Counted from the first letter of the stretch, positions 1 to 9,216 are shown. The stretch is 11,496 nt of DNA from Gammaproteobacteria bacterium (GCA_030597275.1 JAUVSB010000026.1:1-11496); one strand, 5' to 3'. The notes: generated by a model from the sequence alone, not told the origin. Numbers and translations: made by a program.

Positions 1-1
1 A

Positions 2-511
2 CTTTCTCAAATGGAGCAGGACGTGCTGGCAGCGGGTCACTCGCTGCCCGAGGAAGCTGTTGTAGCGGAACAATGGGTTGGCTTGTCATACAAGGTTGGT
101 GACATGGAGTTTGTGACAACGATGGAGCAGGTATCGGAAGTGGTGCCTTCTGTGTCATTGGCAGTCGTACCAAGAACACAATCCTGGCTGCGCGGTATTG
201 CAAATATTCGAGGGCGCTTGCTTACCGTTATTGATTTACAGGACTTTCTGGGCATGGAGCCGGTTGTTGCGGATCAGTATTCTCGCCTGATAGTTATTAA
301 CAATGACCATCTTTCCTGTTGTTTACTGGTAAGTCGGTTACAGGGCTTTAGACATTTTGACCCAGAGGGCGACAGTTGTGACCCAGGGGAGTTGAATCAG
401 CAGTGGTCTGGATATATTTCCGGGGCATTGTGTCGAGGGCAGCAGAAGTGGTTTGTGTTTGATGCAGATAAACTGGTTGAGGAAAAAGGTTTTCTGAACG
501 CGGCGGCGTAA
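2..511 (+). CDS. pilI: PilI, CheW-like adaptor of the Pil-Chp system (5' end outside window)
   Basis: This is a CheW-domain adaptor that would couple the receptor PilJ to the kinase ChpA on the cytoplasmic side of the membrane. The visible protein contains the typical CheW signature (NIRGRLLTVIDL, about residues 66-77 counted from the ATG at 11) and ends at the TAA at 509-511. The first ATG in the window, at 11, is probably internal. The frame is open to the left edge and reads Leu-Ser-Gln before that Met, a stretch that lines up with the N-terminal helix of PilI proteins. The ten bases before it also contain no Shine-Dalgarno sequence. I therefore treat the gene as truncated by the window, missing roughly ten codons. 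The pilI identity rests on pilJ and chpA following directly; by sequence alone it could be called a generic CheW. In known clusters pilG and pilH lie immediately upstream. Confidence 0.88.
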   Translation, partial: LSQMEQDVLAAGHSLPEEAVVAEQWVGLSYKVGDMEFVTTMEQVSEVVPSVSLAVVPRTQSWLRGIANIRGRLLTVIDLQDFLGMEPVVADQYSRLIVINNDHLSCCLLVSRLQGFRHFDPEGDSCDPGELNQQWSGYISGALCRGQQKWFVFDADKLVEEKGFLNAAA

Positions 512-569
512 GCGGTCTATACAGGGTATGTTTATATACAAATAATGAGCTATTGTTGAGGTTAGTCTA

Positions 570-2648
570 ATGGCAGAAGAAAGTAAGTTTCCAGGTGAAA
601 ATCTGACAGATGCAGGCGTGGTTGATATTGGTTCTGACACCGGTTCATCTTCAGCCGGTAAGAAGTCCGCGCCATCTGCATTAGGAAAGCTGGCAAATAA
701 CCTGCCATTGCTGGGTATCGGCATGGTGATCTCGGTTATCGGGCTGGTTGGAGTACTGATGTGGCAAACGCAAACGACCACCTTGCAATCCGGTTATGTG
801 GAAGAATCCAGTTTGTTGTTAATGCTGTCGCAAAGGGTAGCGAAAGACGCGCGTGAAGCGGTATTAGGAAATGAGGTTGCCTTCTCCACGCTGCAAGACT
901 CTAAAAACAGAATTAACAGTATTCTGAATACGCTATCTGAAGGCGATGACAGATTACCTGCATCACCTGAGAGTGTGAGTGGAACTTTGCAGCCTGTGCA
1001 GGCTCTGTGGAGCTCACTTGACACGGACGTGACCGCTATTTTAACCAACAAGCCGGCACTGCTCTCTATTCGTGAGAATGTGGCATCGATCAATGAGCTT
1101 TCCCCCCTGCTGCTGGCTATTTCAGATGAGGTCGTCGAGGCCCTGATTGCTGAAGAAGCACCGGCTAGTATTATTTCCAGGGCAGGTACGCAACGAACCT
1201 GGAGCCAGCGAATTACCAAGGATGTAAACGTGTTTGCCCTGGGTGGAATGGATGCGGCTGTGGCAGCGACCCAGTTTGGTAAAGATGCCAAGTTATATAA
1301 ACGTATTAATCGCGGTTTGCGAAGAAAAGCCAGCCCGGAAGTTATCGAGAAAATTGATGCTTCCGATGAAGTTTTTAAACAGTTGAATGAGTATATTGTG
1401 GCGGCTCAGCAGGTGGTAACAGAGTTCTTCGTATCACAGCGTTCAGCACAGCGTATTACTGAAACGTCTGAGAAATTCCTGGCCGAGATTGAGGCCCTGG
1501 TAAACAGTTATCAGAACCTGTATGCACACATCAAATATCTCAACGTCCTGCCATTTGTTTTCGGTGGTGCAGCCCTGTTCTTCTTCCTGATGTTTATTCG
1601 ATCTCTGGTAAGCAGTGCGCGCGTACGTGAATTTGAAAGTAATGAAACAAACAGACAAACGCAGGCCGCTATTTTGAAACTGCTTGATGAAATGGGCGAT
1701 CTTGCCGATGGTGATTTGACCATTGAGGCGGAGGTGACCGATCAGGTGACGGGTGCTATTGCTGACTCCATGAACTACGCGGTAATGGAAATGCGTACTC
1801 TGGTACAGCAGATCAACGCTGCATCGGAACAGGTGGCAACGGAATCGGAAGGCACACGTGGAAAAACGACTGCACTGCTAGCACAGACTGAGCAGCAGAC
1901 TGAAGAAATTGGTACCGCAACAGAGTCGATAGTATCTATGGCCCAGTCGATGGAACAACTGTCTGAAAGTGCTGACGGATCAGCCGAAGTTGCAAATGGT
2001 TCGGTAGAACTGGCCAAGCAGGGGTCTGAAGCGGTGTCATCGACTATCACGGGTATGAACAATATGCGAGACAAGATGCAGGAGACCGGTAAACGAATCA
2101 AGCGTCTTGGCGAAAGCTCGCAACAGATTGGTGAAATCGTTGGACTGATTGATGATATTGCCGAGCAAACAAACATTCTTTCCTTGAACGCGTCAATTCA
2201 GGCGGCGATGGCGGGTGAAGCCGGACGTGGTTTCGCGGTGGTTGCGGATGAAGTACAGCGACTTGCGGAACGTTCTGCCGAGGCGACAAAACAGATTGCC
2301 GGCCTGGTTAACAACATTCAGTCAGATACCAACGAAGCAGTGACTTCGATGGAAGAGGCAACAAGGGAAGTTGTCGAGAATACGCGACTCGCTGATGAAG
2401 CCGGTCGTGCTCTTGGCGAGATTGAGACGGTATCGGAAGAACTGTCGACACTGATTACCGCAATGGCCAACACCGCGAGACAGCAGTCAGAGGAAGCGAC
2501 AGGTGTATCTGGAACGATGGTACATATTAGGGAGCTGACAACACAGGCCTCTGCCACAACGACTGAGACAGCCGAATCGGTTGGCAGGCTCTCTGTACTT
2601 GCTGGACAGCTTAAGTCTTCAGTAGCTGGTTTCAGAGTGCCATCGTAA
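570..2648 (+). CDS. pilJ: PilJ, methyl-accepting chemoreceptor of the type IV pilus chemosensory system
   Basis: This inner-membrane receptor of 692 residues would sense a pilus- or surface-related signal and control ChpA. A Ser/Gly-rich cytoplasmic tail of about 44 residues precedes transmembrane helix 1 (about 45-65). The periplasmic region (about 66-324) carries two copies of the PilJ-type motif, SQRVAKD near 87 and SQRITKD near 212. Transmembrane helix 2 is at about 325-346, then a HAMP-like segment (about 362-412) and a long coiled-coil signalling domain. The hairpin tip lies around 530-570 and includes AEQTNILSLN and GEAGRGFAVVADEV. At the receptor trimer contact it has Gln544 and Met547 where classical receptors have Glu and Arg; as far as I recall this is typical of PilJ. 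No C-terminal NWETF-type tether is present; the protein ends FRVPS. The start is supported by GAGGT at 558-562, seven bases before the ATG. Length matches PilJ (about 680). Confidence 0.95.
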   Translation: MAEESKFPGENLTDAGVVDIGSDTGSSSAGKKSAPSALGKLANNLPLLGIGMVISVIGLVGVLMWQTQTTTLQSGYVEESSLLLMLSQRVAKDAREAVLGNEVAFSTLQDSKNRINSILNTLSEGDDRLPASPESVSGTLQPVQALWSSLDTDVTAILTNKPALLSIRENVASINELSPLLLAISDEVVEALIAEEAPASIISRAGTQRTWSQRITKDVNVFALGGMDAAVAATQFGKDAKLYKRINRGLRRKASPEVIEKIDASDEVFKQLNEYIVAAQQVVTEFFVSQRSAQRITETSEKFLAEIEALVNSYQNLYAHIKYLNVLPFVFGGAALFFFLMFIRSLVSSARVREFESNETNRQTQAAILKLLDEMGDLADGDLTIEAEVTDQVTGAIADSMNYAVMEMRTLVQQINAASEQVATESEGTRGKTTALLAQTEQQTEEIGTATESIVSMAQSMEQLSESADGSAEVANGSVELAKQGSEAVSSTITGMNNMRDKMQETGKRIKRLGESSQQIGEIVGLIDDIAEQTNILSLNASIQAAMAGEAGRGFAVVADEVQRLAERSAEATKQIAGLVNNIQSDTNEAVTSMEEATREVVENTRLADEAGRALGEIETVSEELSTLITAMANTARQQSEEATGVSGTMVHIRELTTQASATTTETAESVGRLSVLAGQLKSSVAGFRVPS

Positions 2649-2719
2649 GCTTAATCGCTCGCGACGGTTGCATAATTGTATATTTTTTACATATATCCTG
2701 ACACAGGTCTGGTGATGAG

Positions 2720-5700
2720 ATGAGTCGAGTAGACCCCAGTACATTTAGTTGGGTGAAAGATGAGATCGATGAGTCTATAAAACAGGCTCGCCTATCGCTG
2801 GAAGCATTTTCAACCGCCACTGATGATACCAGCCAGATGCGCATGGCTGTTGCTTTCCTGCATCAGGTGTCAGGTACCCTGCAGATAGTCGAACTCGATG
2901 GTGCTGCAAGACTTGTCAACGAGCTGGAACTGGTTTGTGAGGGGTTGATTGATGAAAATATCAAGCCCACAGAGGATAACCTGGATTCGCTAAGTCGCGG
3001 CGTGCTAAGTCTTAGCACCTATATTTCACAGCTGCATGCCGGTTACCCAGATTCTATCGTTGCACTGACACCTCTTGTCAATGAGCTGAGAGGGGTACGG
3101 GGCGCAGAACCCGTAGAAGAATATGATCTGTTTAACCCTGAGCTTGCTGTTTACCCGGAAATTACAGGTAGTCGACCTGCTCGATTAAGTGATGAAGATT
3201 TCAATGCAGAAGTTTCACAGGCACGAAAGCAGCTGCTTGCTACGATGCTTAGCTGGTTTACGCAAAAGAATGAAACGCAGTCTTTAAGTACCATTCTTCT
3301 TCTATTTACCCATCTTAAGAACATTTCACGTTTTGATGTGACTTCACAGCTATGGTGGGTTGCTACTGCCCTGACAGAAGCATTACGTGATGGTGGGATT
3401 GATAGTAAAGAGAAGGAAACAAGGCGCTTTTTTGCCACACTGGAACAGGAACTGAAACGTATCATCACTGAGGGTGAGTCTTCACTGGTAAAGAAACCGC
3501 TGGGTTCTCTGTTGAAGAAGATGCTTTTTCAGATAGGAAAAACAGAAAGCAGAGGGCCGGTAGTTAGTGAGCTGATCCATGCTTTTTCACTTGAAGAACA
3601 GGTTGGTGGCGGGGCTGCAGCGGATACCGGTCATATTATTGAAGCAACCAGTCCTGATGTTTTACGGCCAATAATGAAGGCGCTAGCAGAGGAAATTGCT
3701 GTAGCAAAAGACCATCTTAATGATTATTTTGATAGTGAGAGCACCGATAAAAAATCAATAGAACCCTTACTCTCCAGTTTAGATAAAACACGTGGTGCCG
3801 TTGATGTAATAAATAAGAAGAAACTGTTGGCTCTTGTAGAAGAAATTTCTCATACGGCACAGGCGCATGACGCCGGAGCAATAGTAATAAATAATAACAT
3901 TGCGCTTGAGCTGGCTGAAGGCCTGCTAATGCTTGAGAATGCCTGCAACGAACTTGATGACCCTTCTTCTGACTGGGAAGAGAAGGTTGACCGGGCAATT
4001 GCTGATCTGTACTGGATCAGAACAGGTGAGCAGGCCGAATCAGCCGCTTCCCTGGATGTGGCTGGCATAGACATTGATGAAGAAGGGACATTAACAGGCG
4101 TAGAATTTTCTCAGCTGGTAAAAGTTGTAGCCGCTGAAATCGGAACTAACCTTGAGGACGTGGTTGAAAAGTTTGAGAAATATTCATTAAACATGCATCT
4201 TAATGAAATTCTCAAGCCTATACCGGAAAAACTATCTCAGATTGAAGGCGCACTGCAGATTCTGGAACGTGAGCGTGCTATTGAGCTTGTCTTGCTGATT
4301 AATGAACAAGTTGTCAGCATGGCAGAAGGACGTATCAGGCCAACAACAGAGCATGTGGAGTCAACAGCGCTAGCCATCAGTGCGATAGAGTCTTATGCCG
4401 CATCACTACAGCACGATCAACCTACAAGTGAGTTGATAATTGAACGCGCAATGGAAGAACTCCTGCGTACCGCTCCGTCTGATATCTCTGACCGGGATAC
4501 AGCTGTAGAACGTGTCAAACACATTCGCGATGAAGCAGACGAATGGCTGCGTAACCCGGAAGATAAGCTTCATCTTGCTACACTGCGCAAAGACATGGCG
4601 GCAATCATTTCGCTGGCAAATAGAAATAAGGATGAAAAGCTCGAGAAGATCGCTGATGAAGTTTCTAGTCTGGTTAGTCTGTTGTCTGAAGATCCTGAGT
4701 ATCTCACAGACGACATAATGACTACTTTTCATCAGTCATTGTCCATACTGGAAAAATTGACTGGGCGATTGCCCGAAGAAGCCACGCTCATAGAGGCTGA
4801 AGAGTCAGAAGACGCTGACAGTGGTACGGCTGAGTATGAAAATGATCTTGGTATCGAGCTGGAAGAAATTGACGTAGCTGATATTGAACCTGGAATGGGA
4901 ATTATTGAACCTGTTGAAGCTGAATTAGACCAGGCTGGGGTTGTAGCAGACGAAGAAGTGAAACTCGCACTCGTAGCTGAGCCTGAAGCAAGAGCACCGG
5001 CAGTATTCGATGATGAAATACTGGAGATATTTCTTGAAGAAGCAAGGGAAATTGCAGTCACAGCTAAAGAGCTATTAAATAAATGGAAAGACAATACTTC
5101 TGAAGAAGTTGCATTAACTGATTTGCGGCGCAGCTTTCATACCTTGAAAGGCAGCGGACGCATGTCAGGCGCCGTTGAGTTTGGAGAATTCTCCTGGTCA
5201 TTAGAGGAATTATTAAACCAGCTGCTGGCCGGAAAGTTTGCAGTGAGCGATGAGATATTTGCTTTATTAGACGAAGCGCTGAATAAATTGCCAGCAATGC
5301 TGGATGGCCTGGAACGGCATGACGAATCGAATATTGATGTTGACTACTGGCAGGAATGGGTAGCTAAAGCTATCGCTGTCGATGAGCAGGTAACGGAAGC
5401 TGCTATAGACGTTGAGGAAGAAATAACAGAAGACCTTGCCGATAGTGAAGCAGCAGCAGAAGCAGAAGAAGAAATTACAATTGAAGAAGAGTTAGAAAAA
5501 GAATCAGAAGATGAAGTGTCGACTGAAGAAGGTGCTGTTGATCTCGAAATAGAAGAAGATGATGCTATCCCAGGATTACCCGCAGCTCTCCAGTCAGCAA
5601 CTGTTCGCGATATTTATAGTGCCGAGATACAAAAGCACCTTGATGATCTTCTGTTAGAGGTCAACAACAGCCGTGCTATTGATGAACCGGAAGTCTCAGA

Positions 5701-8700
5701 TGTAATGGACAGAATAATCCATACACTTCGTGGAAGTGCACGCTCTGTAGGTTTAGATCTGGTTGCTGATACTTACGAATCCGTAGAAAATTTACTTGAT
5801 GGCTTAAGCGCCAGAAGTCTCTACCTGACAAAAGAAGATATTGATATTCTCAATACCGCATATGGACTAGGTATGTTGCTACTCGAGTCTGTCGGGAAAC
5901 CACAGGCATTAGAAGATGATTTACTTACCGGTCTGCATGAACTATCAAGTGAGAGTATTAAGCGACTGGCTGATCTACCCAACCCACAGTTGCATGATGG
6001 CACGATCGATATGCCAAGCTATCTGAGTGTAGAAGACACAGATGTCATTGATCAGGCTTCTGAACATGAAGAAGAGAAGATTGAGCCTGATGTCGTAGAA
6101 GAAGCAAATGAAGACGAAGAAGATATTATTGATGAGTTTGTCGAAATTGGCTTAGAAGAGCTTGATGAGGAAGAGCCTGTTGCAGACGAAGAAATCGATT
6201 TAATTGAAGCAGAATTTATTGATGAAGTTGAGACTGTTGAGCCTGAAGAAGAGCTGGAGCTAGTCGCTGAGAAAGATGAAGTTGATGTAGAAAAAGAAGA
6301 AAAAGTTGAAGATGAGGCTGTTGATGAGCTGGTAGAGATTTTCCGAGAAGAGGCGGTTGATTTATTATCTCGTTTTCATGACGCACTGGAGAAATGGCGT
6401 TCAGATTCAAACAATGAAGAAGCAAGTAGTGAGCTAAAGCGGATATTCCATACTATCAAAGGTAGTGCGAGGATGACGGGTATCACAAATATCGGTGATC
6501 TGGCGCACAACACAGAATCGATGCTTGAGCTGGCAGAGAAAGCAGAAAATAATATCGATGGGCCACTGTTTGAACTGATTGAAGAAGTACATGACACCCT
6601 GTCGATGATGGTCGAGAACCCTGGTAGTACAGAATATGACAGCCAGGCCGACGAAATGAATCAACGTATTTTGAATCATTTCACCAGCGAAGTTAGTGAA
6701 CAGGACATCGATGTAGAAGAGGTGCAGCACGCAGAGGGAGATGATGAGACCCAGGCCGACATCATTGAACCTGAAAAACAGGAAAAAGATGAAGTAAAAA
6801 GTGCTGCGGAAGTTTCACCAGAGTCAAAACCGGTAAAAGAAAAGAAAAGTGCTGTACCTCAGGCGCGAAAAGTTAAATCTCTAGAAGGCAAGCAGGCTCA
6901 GGTCAGGGTCGATTCAGAATTACTAGGTACCCTTGCGAATTATGCAGGTGCGGTTAGTATTGCGCGCTCACGGATTCAGCAACAGGTATCTAACTTCAAA
7001 GAGAACCTGAGTGAATTGCATAATAATATCGACAGGTTCCAGAAACAAATTCGCGAACTGGAGATTCAGGCGGATACACAGATTTCATCACGCACAGAGC
7101 AAGCATTTACTGAAGATGATGAGGCTTTTGATCCTCTTGAATTCGACCGGTATACACAATTGCAATTTCTTTCACGCAACCTTGCAGAGAGTTTGCATGA
7201 TTTAATGATGATACAGACTGGCATGGACAACTTTGCCGGTGATGTTGAGACGTTACTGCACGAACAGTCCCGACTGAATACAGATCTGCAAGAAGGGCTG
7301 ACTCAGACCAGGATGGTTGCATTTACTACCCTTATGCCAAGATTGAGGCAGCTGACCAGGAGAACATCACGGGAACTGGATAAACAAATAAATCTTGAAC
7401 TGATTGGTGGTGAAGTTGAGTTGGACAGGAATGTTATTGACCAGGTTGTGCCGCCACTGGAGCATCTGATTCGAAACTCGATCTCTCATGGTCTTGAGGA
7501 TGCCAAAACTAGAAAAAAACTGGGTAAACCAGAAAAAGGTCTTTTGAAGATTGAGGTTAAACGTGAAGGAAAAGATATTATTATTGATTTTTCTGATGAT
7601 GGTCGGGGACTTGACTTAGATAAGATTCGAAGCAAGGCTGAAAAGAAGGGCTTGCTTGATCGTGGCATGAATCCTTCAGATGAACATCTCGCCAACCTCA
7701 TATTTATACCGGGTTTTTCTACTGCTGATAGTGTTACCCAGGTATCGGGGCGAGGTGTCGGCATGGATGTCGTACAAAGTGGACTCAAACAGGTCGGTGG
7801 ATCAGTATCTCTGACGACAGAAAAGAATGCAGGTACTCGTTTCAGCATTCGTTTACCATTGTCGATGACAGTGGCCCAGGCAATGATCATTGCATCAGGC
7901 GGTCAGCGTTTTGCAGTGCCTTTAATGGCAATATTGTCAATAACAATGGTGTATAGAAGTCGAATTATCACTGATGCCTCAGGTGAGCGGAGTATTGCTA
8001 TTGGTGATGAAACATACCCGTATATGTCACTCACCGAACGCCTTGGGCTGCTGGCTCAACTGGAGGATGAAACCAAGACGCCAGCATTAATGATGAACTC
8101 GGCAACCGGACCAATAGTTGTTGGCGTAGATGAGCTTATTCACGCTACTGAAATTGTTGTGAAGTCAGTAGGCGTGCAGGTGGCATCACTAGATGGAATA
8201 GAAGGTGCAACGGTGCTGGGTGACGGTGAGGTATCGCTTATCATCGATCTTGTTGACCTCTGGAATACCCGCAATGCAGAAAGAGCTGAAATTGATCAGG
8301 CCAGCCTTGTTGCCAAGATGGAAAAAGAAGTTAGTCCTGCGACAATCATGGTGGTCGATGATTCGTTGACAGTGAGACGGGTTACAGAAAGAAATTTAAG
8401 TAAATATGGTATTACCACCTTGCTTGCAACTGATGGTGTTGATGCACTTGAAAAGCTGAAAGATGGAGTCCCTGATGCCATGCTCGTTGATATTGAGATG
8501 CCTCGCATGGATGGTTTTGAACTAACTGAGCGTGTTAGAGATGATCCTGTCTATAAAAATATTCCTATTATAATTATTACTTCACGTTCAGGTCCGAAGC
8601 ATCGTGAAAGAGCTATGTCACTTGGTGCGACACTCTATCTAACAAAACCGTATCAGGAGCTTGAATTGATGAATGCAATTAATTCTGTGCTTCCGTTAGA

Positions 8701-8737
8701 AAGTTCTCGCAAGATTAGCGCGATGATGGAAGCCTGA
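2720..8737 (+). CDS. chpA: ChpA (PilL), giant CheA-type hybrid histidine kinase
   Basis: This 2005-residue cytoplasmic kinase is the core of the Pil-Chp pathway. The N-terminal 560 residues resemble FimL and the ChpA N-terminus (WVKDEI, QARLSLEAF, HQVSGTLQIVE). Eight phosphotransfer-like modules can be counted, with acceptor positions at His48, Thr197, Asp355, Ser506, Ala627, His807 (HTLKGSGRM), His1001 (HTLRGSAR) and His1244 (HTIKGSARM); only the last three are canonical. Strongly acidic linkers lie at about 689-760, 890-950 and 1105-1200. A dimerisation helix region starts near 1390. The ATPase domain has an N box around Asn1586 and His1590, a G1 box DDGRG at 1626-1630 and a G2 box GRGVGM at 1677-1682. 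A CheW-like domain (about 1715-1850) and a receiver follow, with Asp1880/Asp1881, phospho-acceptor Asp1924, Thr1954 and Lys1976. The protein is shorter than Pseudomonas ChpA (about 2470). The ATG at 2720 fits homologues, although its Shine-Dalgarno sequence is weak. There is no frameshift. Confidence 0.95.
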   Translation: MSRVDPSTFSWVKDEIDESIKQARLSLEAFSTATDDTSQMRMAVAFLHQVSGTLQIVELDGAARLVNELELVCEGLIDENIKPTEDNLDSLSRGVLSLSTYISQLHAGYPDSIVALTPLVNELRGVRGAEPVEEYDLFNPELAVYPEITGSRPARLSDEDFNAEVSQARKQLLATMLSWFTQKNETQSLSTILLLFTHLKNISRFDVTSQLWWVATALTEALRDGGIDSKEKETRRFFATLEQELKRIITEGESSLVKKPLGSLLKKMLFQIGKTESRGPVVSELIHAFSLEEQVGGGAAADTGHIIEATSPDVLRPIMKALAEEIAVAKDHLNDYFDSESTDKKSIEPLLSSLDKTRGAVDVINKKKLLALVEEISHTAQAHDAGAIVINNNIALELAEGLLMLENACNELDDPSSDWEEKVDRAIADLYWIRTGEQAESAASLDVAGIDIDEEGTLTGVEFSQLVKVVAAEIGTNLEDVVEKFEKYSLNMHLNEILKPIPEKLSQIEGALQILERERAIELVLLINEQVVSMAEGRIRPTTEHVESTALAISAIESYAASLQHDQPTSELIIERAMEELLRTAPSDISDRDTAVERVKHIRDEADEWLRNPEDKLHLATLRKDMAAIISLANRNKDEKLEKIADEVSSLVSLLSEDPEYLTDDIMTTFHQSLSILEKLTGRLPEEATLIEAEESEDADSGTAEYENDLGIELEEIDVADIEPGMGIIEPVEAELDQAGVVADEEVKLALVAEPEARAPAVFDDEILEIFLEEAREIAVTAKELLNKWKDNTSEEVALTDLRRSFHTLKGSGRMSGAVEFGEFSWSLEELLNQLLAGKFAVSDEIFALLDEALNKLPAMLDGLERHDESNIDVDYWQEWVAKAIAVDEQVTEAAIDVEEEITEDLADSEAAAEAEEEITIEEELEKESEDEVSTEEGAVDLEIEEDDAIPGLPAALQSATVRDIYSAEIQKHLDDLLLEVNNSRAIDEPEVSDVMDRIIHTLRGSARSVGLDLVADTYESVENLLDGLSARSLYLTKEDIDILNTAYGLGMLLLESVGKPQALEDDLLTGLHELSSESIKRLADLPNPQLHDGTIDMPSYLSVEDTDVIDQASEHEEEKIEPDVVEEANEDEEDIIDEFVEIGLEELDEEEPVADEEIDLIEAEFIDEVETVEPEEELELVAEKDEVDVEKEEKVEDEAVDELVEIFREEAVDLLSRFHDALEKWRSDSNNEEASSELKRIFHTIKGSARMTGITNIGDLAHNTESMLELAEKAENNIDGPLFELIEEVHDTLSMMVENPGSTEYDSQADEMNQRILNHFTSEVSEQDIDVEEVQHAEGDDETQADIIEPEKQEKDEVKSAAEVSPESKPVKEKKSAVPQARKVKSLEGKQAQVRVDSELLGTLANYAGAVSIARSRIQQQVSNFKENLSELHNNIDRFQKQIRELEIQADTQISSRTEQAFTEDDEAFDPLEFDRYTQLQFLSRNLAESLHDLMMIQTGMDNFAGDVETLLHEQSRLNTDLQEGLTQTRMVAFTTLMPRLRQLTRRTSRELDKQINLELIGGEVELDRNVIDQVVPPLEHLIRNSISHGLEDAKTRKKLGKPEKGLLKIEVKREGKDIIIDFSDDGRGLDLDKIRSKAEKKGLLDRGMNPSDEHLANLIFIPGFSTADSVTQVSGRGVGMDVVQSGLKQVGGSVSLTTEKNAGTRFSIRLPLSMTVAQAMIIASGGQRFAVPLMAILSITMVYRSRIITDASGERSIAIGDETYPYMSLTERLGLLAQLEDETKTPALMMNSATGPIVVGVDELIHATEIVVKSVGVQVASLDGIEGATVLGDGEVSLIIDLVDLWNTRNAERAEIDQASLVAKMEKEVSPATIMVVDDSLTVRRVTERNLSKYGITTLLATDGVDALEKLKDGVPDAMLVDIEMPRMDGFELTERVRDDPVYKNIPIIIITSRSGPKHRERAMSLGATLYLTKPYQELELMNAINSVLPLESSRKISAMMEA

Positions 8738-8741
8738 TGTC

Positions 8742-8750
8742 GGGGGAGGA
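8742..8750 (+). promoter_or_regulatory. Strong Shine-Dalgarno sequence for chpC
   Basis: A purine run GGGGGAGGA lies in the 23-base gap between the chpA stop and the chpC ATG at 8761, ten bases before that start. It is the best ribosome binding site in the cluster; the one before chpA is much weaker. It supports 8761 as the chpC start and suggests independent, efficient re-initiation after the very long chpA cistron. Confidence 0.7.
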
Positions 8751-8760
8751 ATAGAGACTA

Positions 8761-9216
8761 ATGGTAGATGAAACGACTGATAAAGAAATAGGGTCTGTGC
8801 GTTGCCTGATTGTACCGGCTGATCCAGGTTTACTTGTAATACCCAGTGCAGCTGTTGCAGAAATTGTTCCCTTGTCTCTCGACGAATCTCTGGCTGAAGG
8901 AAACTTACTTGGATTCATGAGCTGGCGAGGGGTTGATGTACCGGTCTACTCTATGGAAGGGATGACCGGAAACGATATCCCAGAATTTGGCAAACGCAGC
9001 AAGGCATTTATTTTTTACCCCTGGAAGGGCTCAGAAAAAAATATGTTTTTTGCAATAGCAATAAGGCATAACCCGCGTCCAAGATTATTATCAAGTGAGG
9101 ATGTCAAGGCAAGTGACGATGACCAGGAAGATAAGGATTTTATCTGTGCAAGTTTTATTTATGATGGTGAGATCGCTGTAATCCCTGACCTGCAGGCGAT
9201 TTCATTACAGCAGTAA
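8761..9216 (+). CDS. chpC: ChpC, second CheW-like adaptor of the Pil-Chp cluster
   Basis: This 151-residue cytoplasmic protein has a diverged CheW fold. Visible signatures are RCLIVPA (about 14-20), the IPSAAVAEIVP segment typical of ChpC, and MSWRGVDVPVYSME (about 53-66), which corresponds to the RG-x-x-x-PV core of CheW. It would serve as an accessory coupling protein for ChpA, possibly for a receptor other than PilJ. Its length is close to that of Pseudomonas ChpC (about 168). It follows chpA by 23 bases, so it is almost certainly co-transcribed. In Pseudomonas a chpB methylesterase gene lies between these two genes; here nothing separates them. The gene ends the + strand operon, as the next gene is on the opposite strand. 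The name rests on position plus a CheW-like sequence; similarity to CheW is weaker than for PilI. Confidence 0.85.
   Translation: MVDETTDKEIGSVRCLIVPADPGLLVIPSAAVAEIVPLSLDESLAEGNLLGFMSWRGVDVPVYSMEGMTGNDIPEFGKRSKAFIFYPWKGSEKNMFFAIAIRHNPRPRLLSSEDVKASDDDQEDKDFICASFIYDGEIAVIPDLQAISLQQ

Noticed and set aside
2668..2697. A possible promoter (TTGCAT, 18 bases, TATATC) between pilJ and chpA
   Set aside because: It matches only three and four of six consensus bases in an AT-rich spacer, so it cannot be separated from chance.
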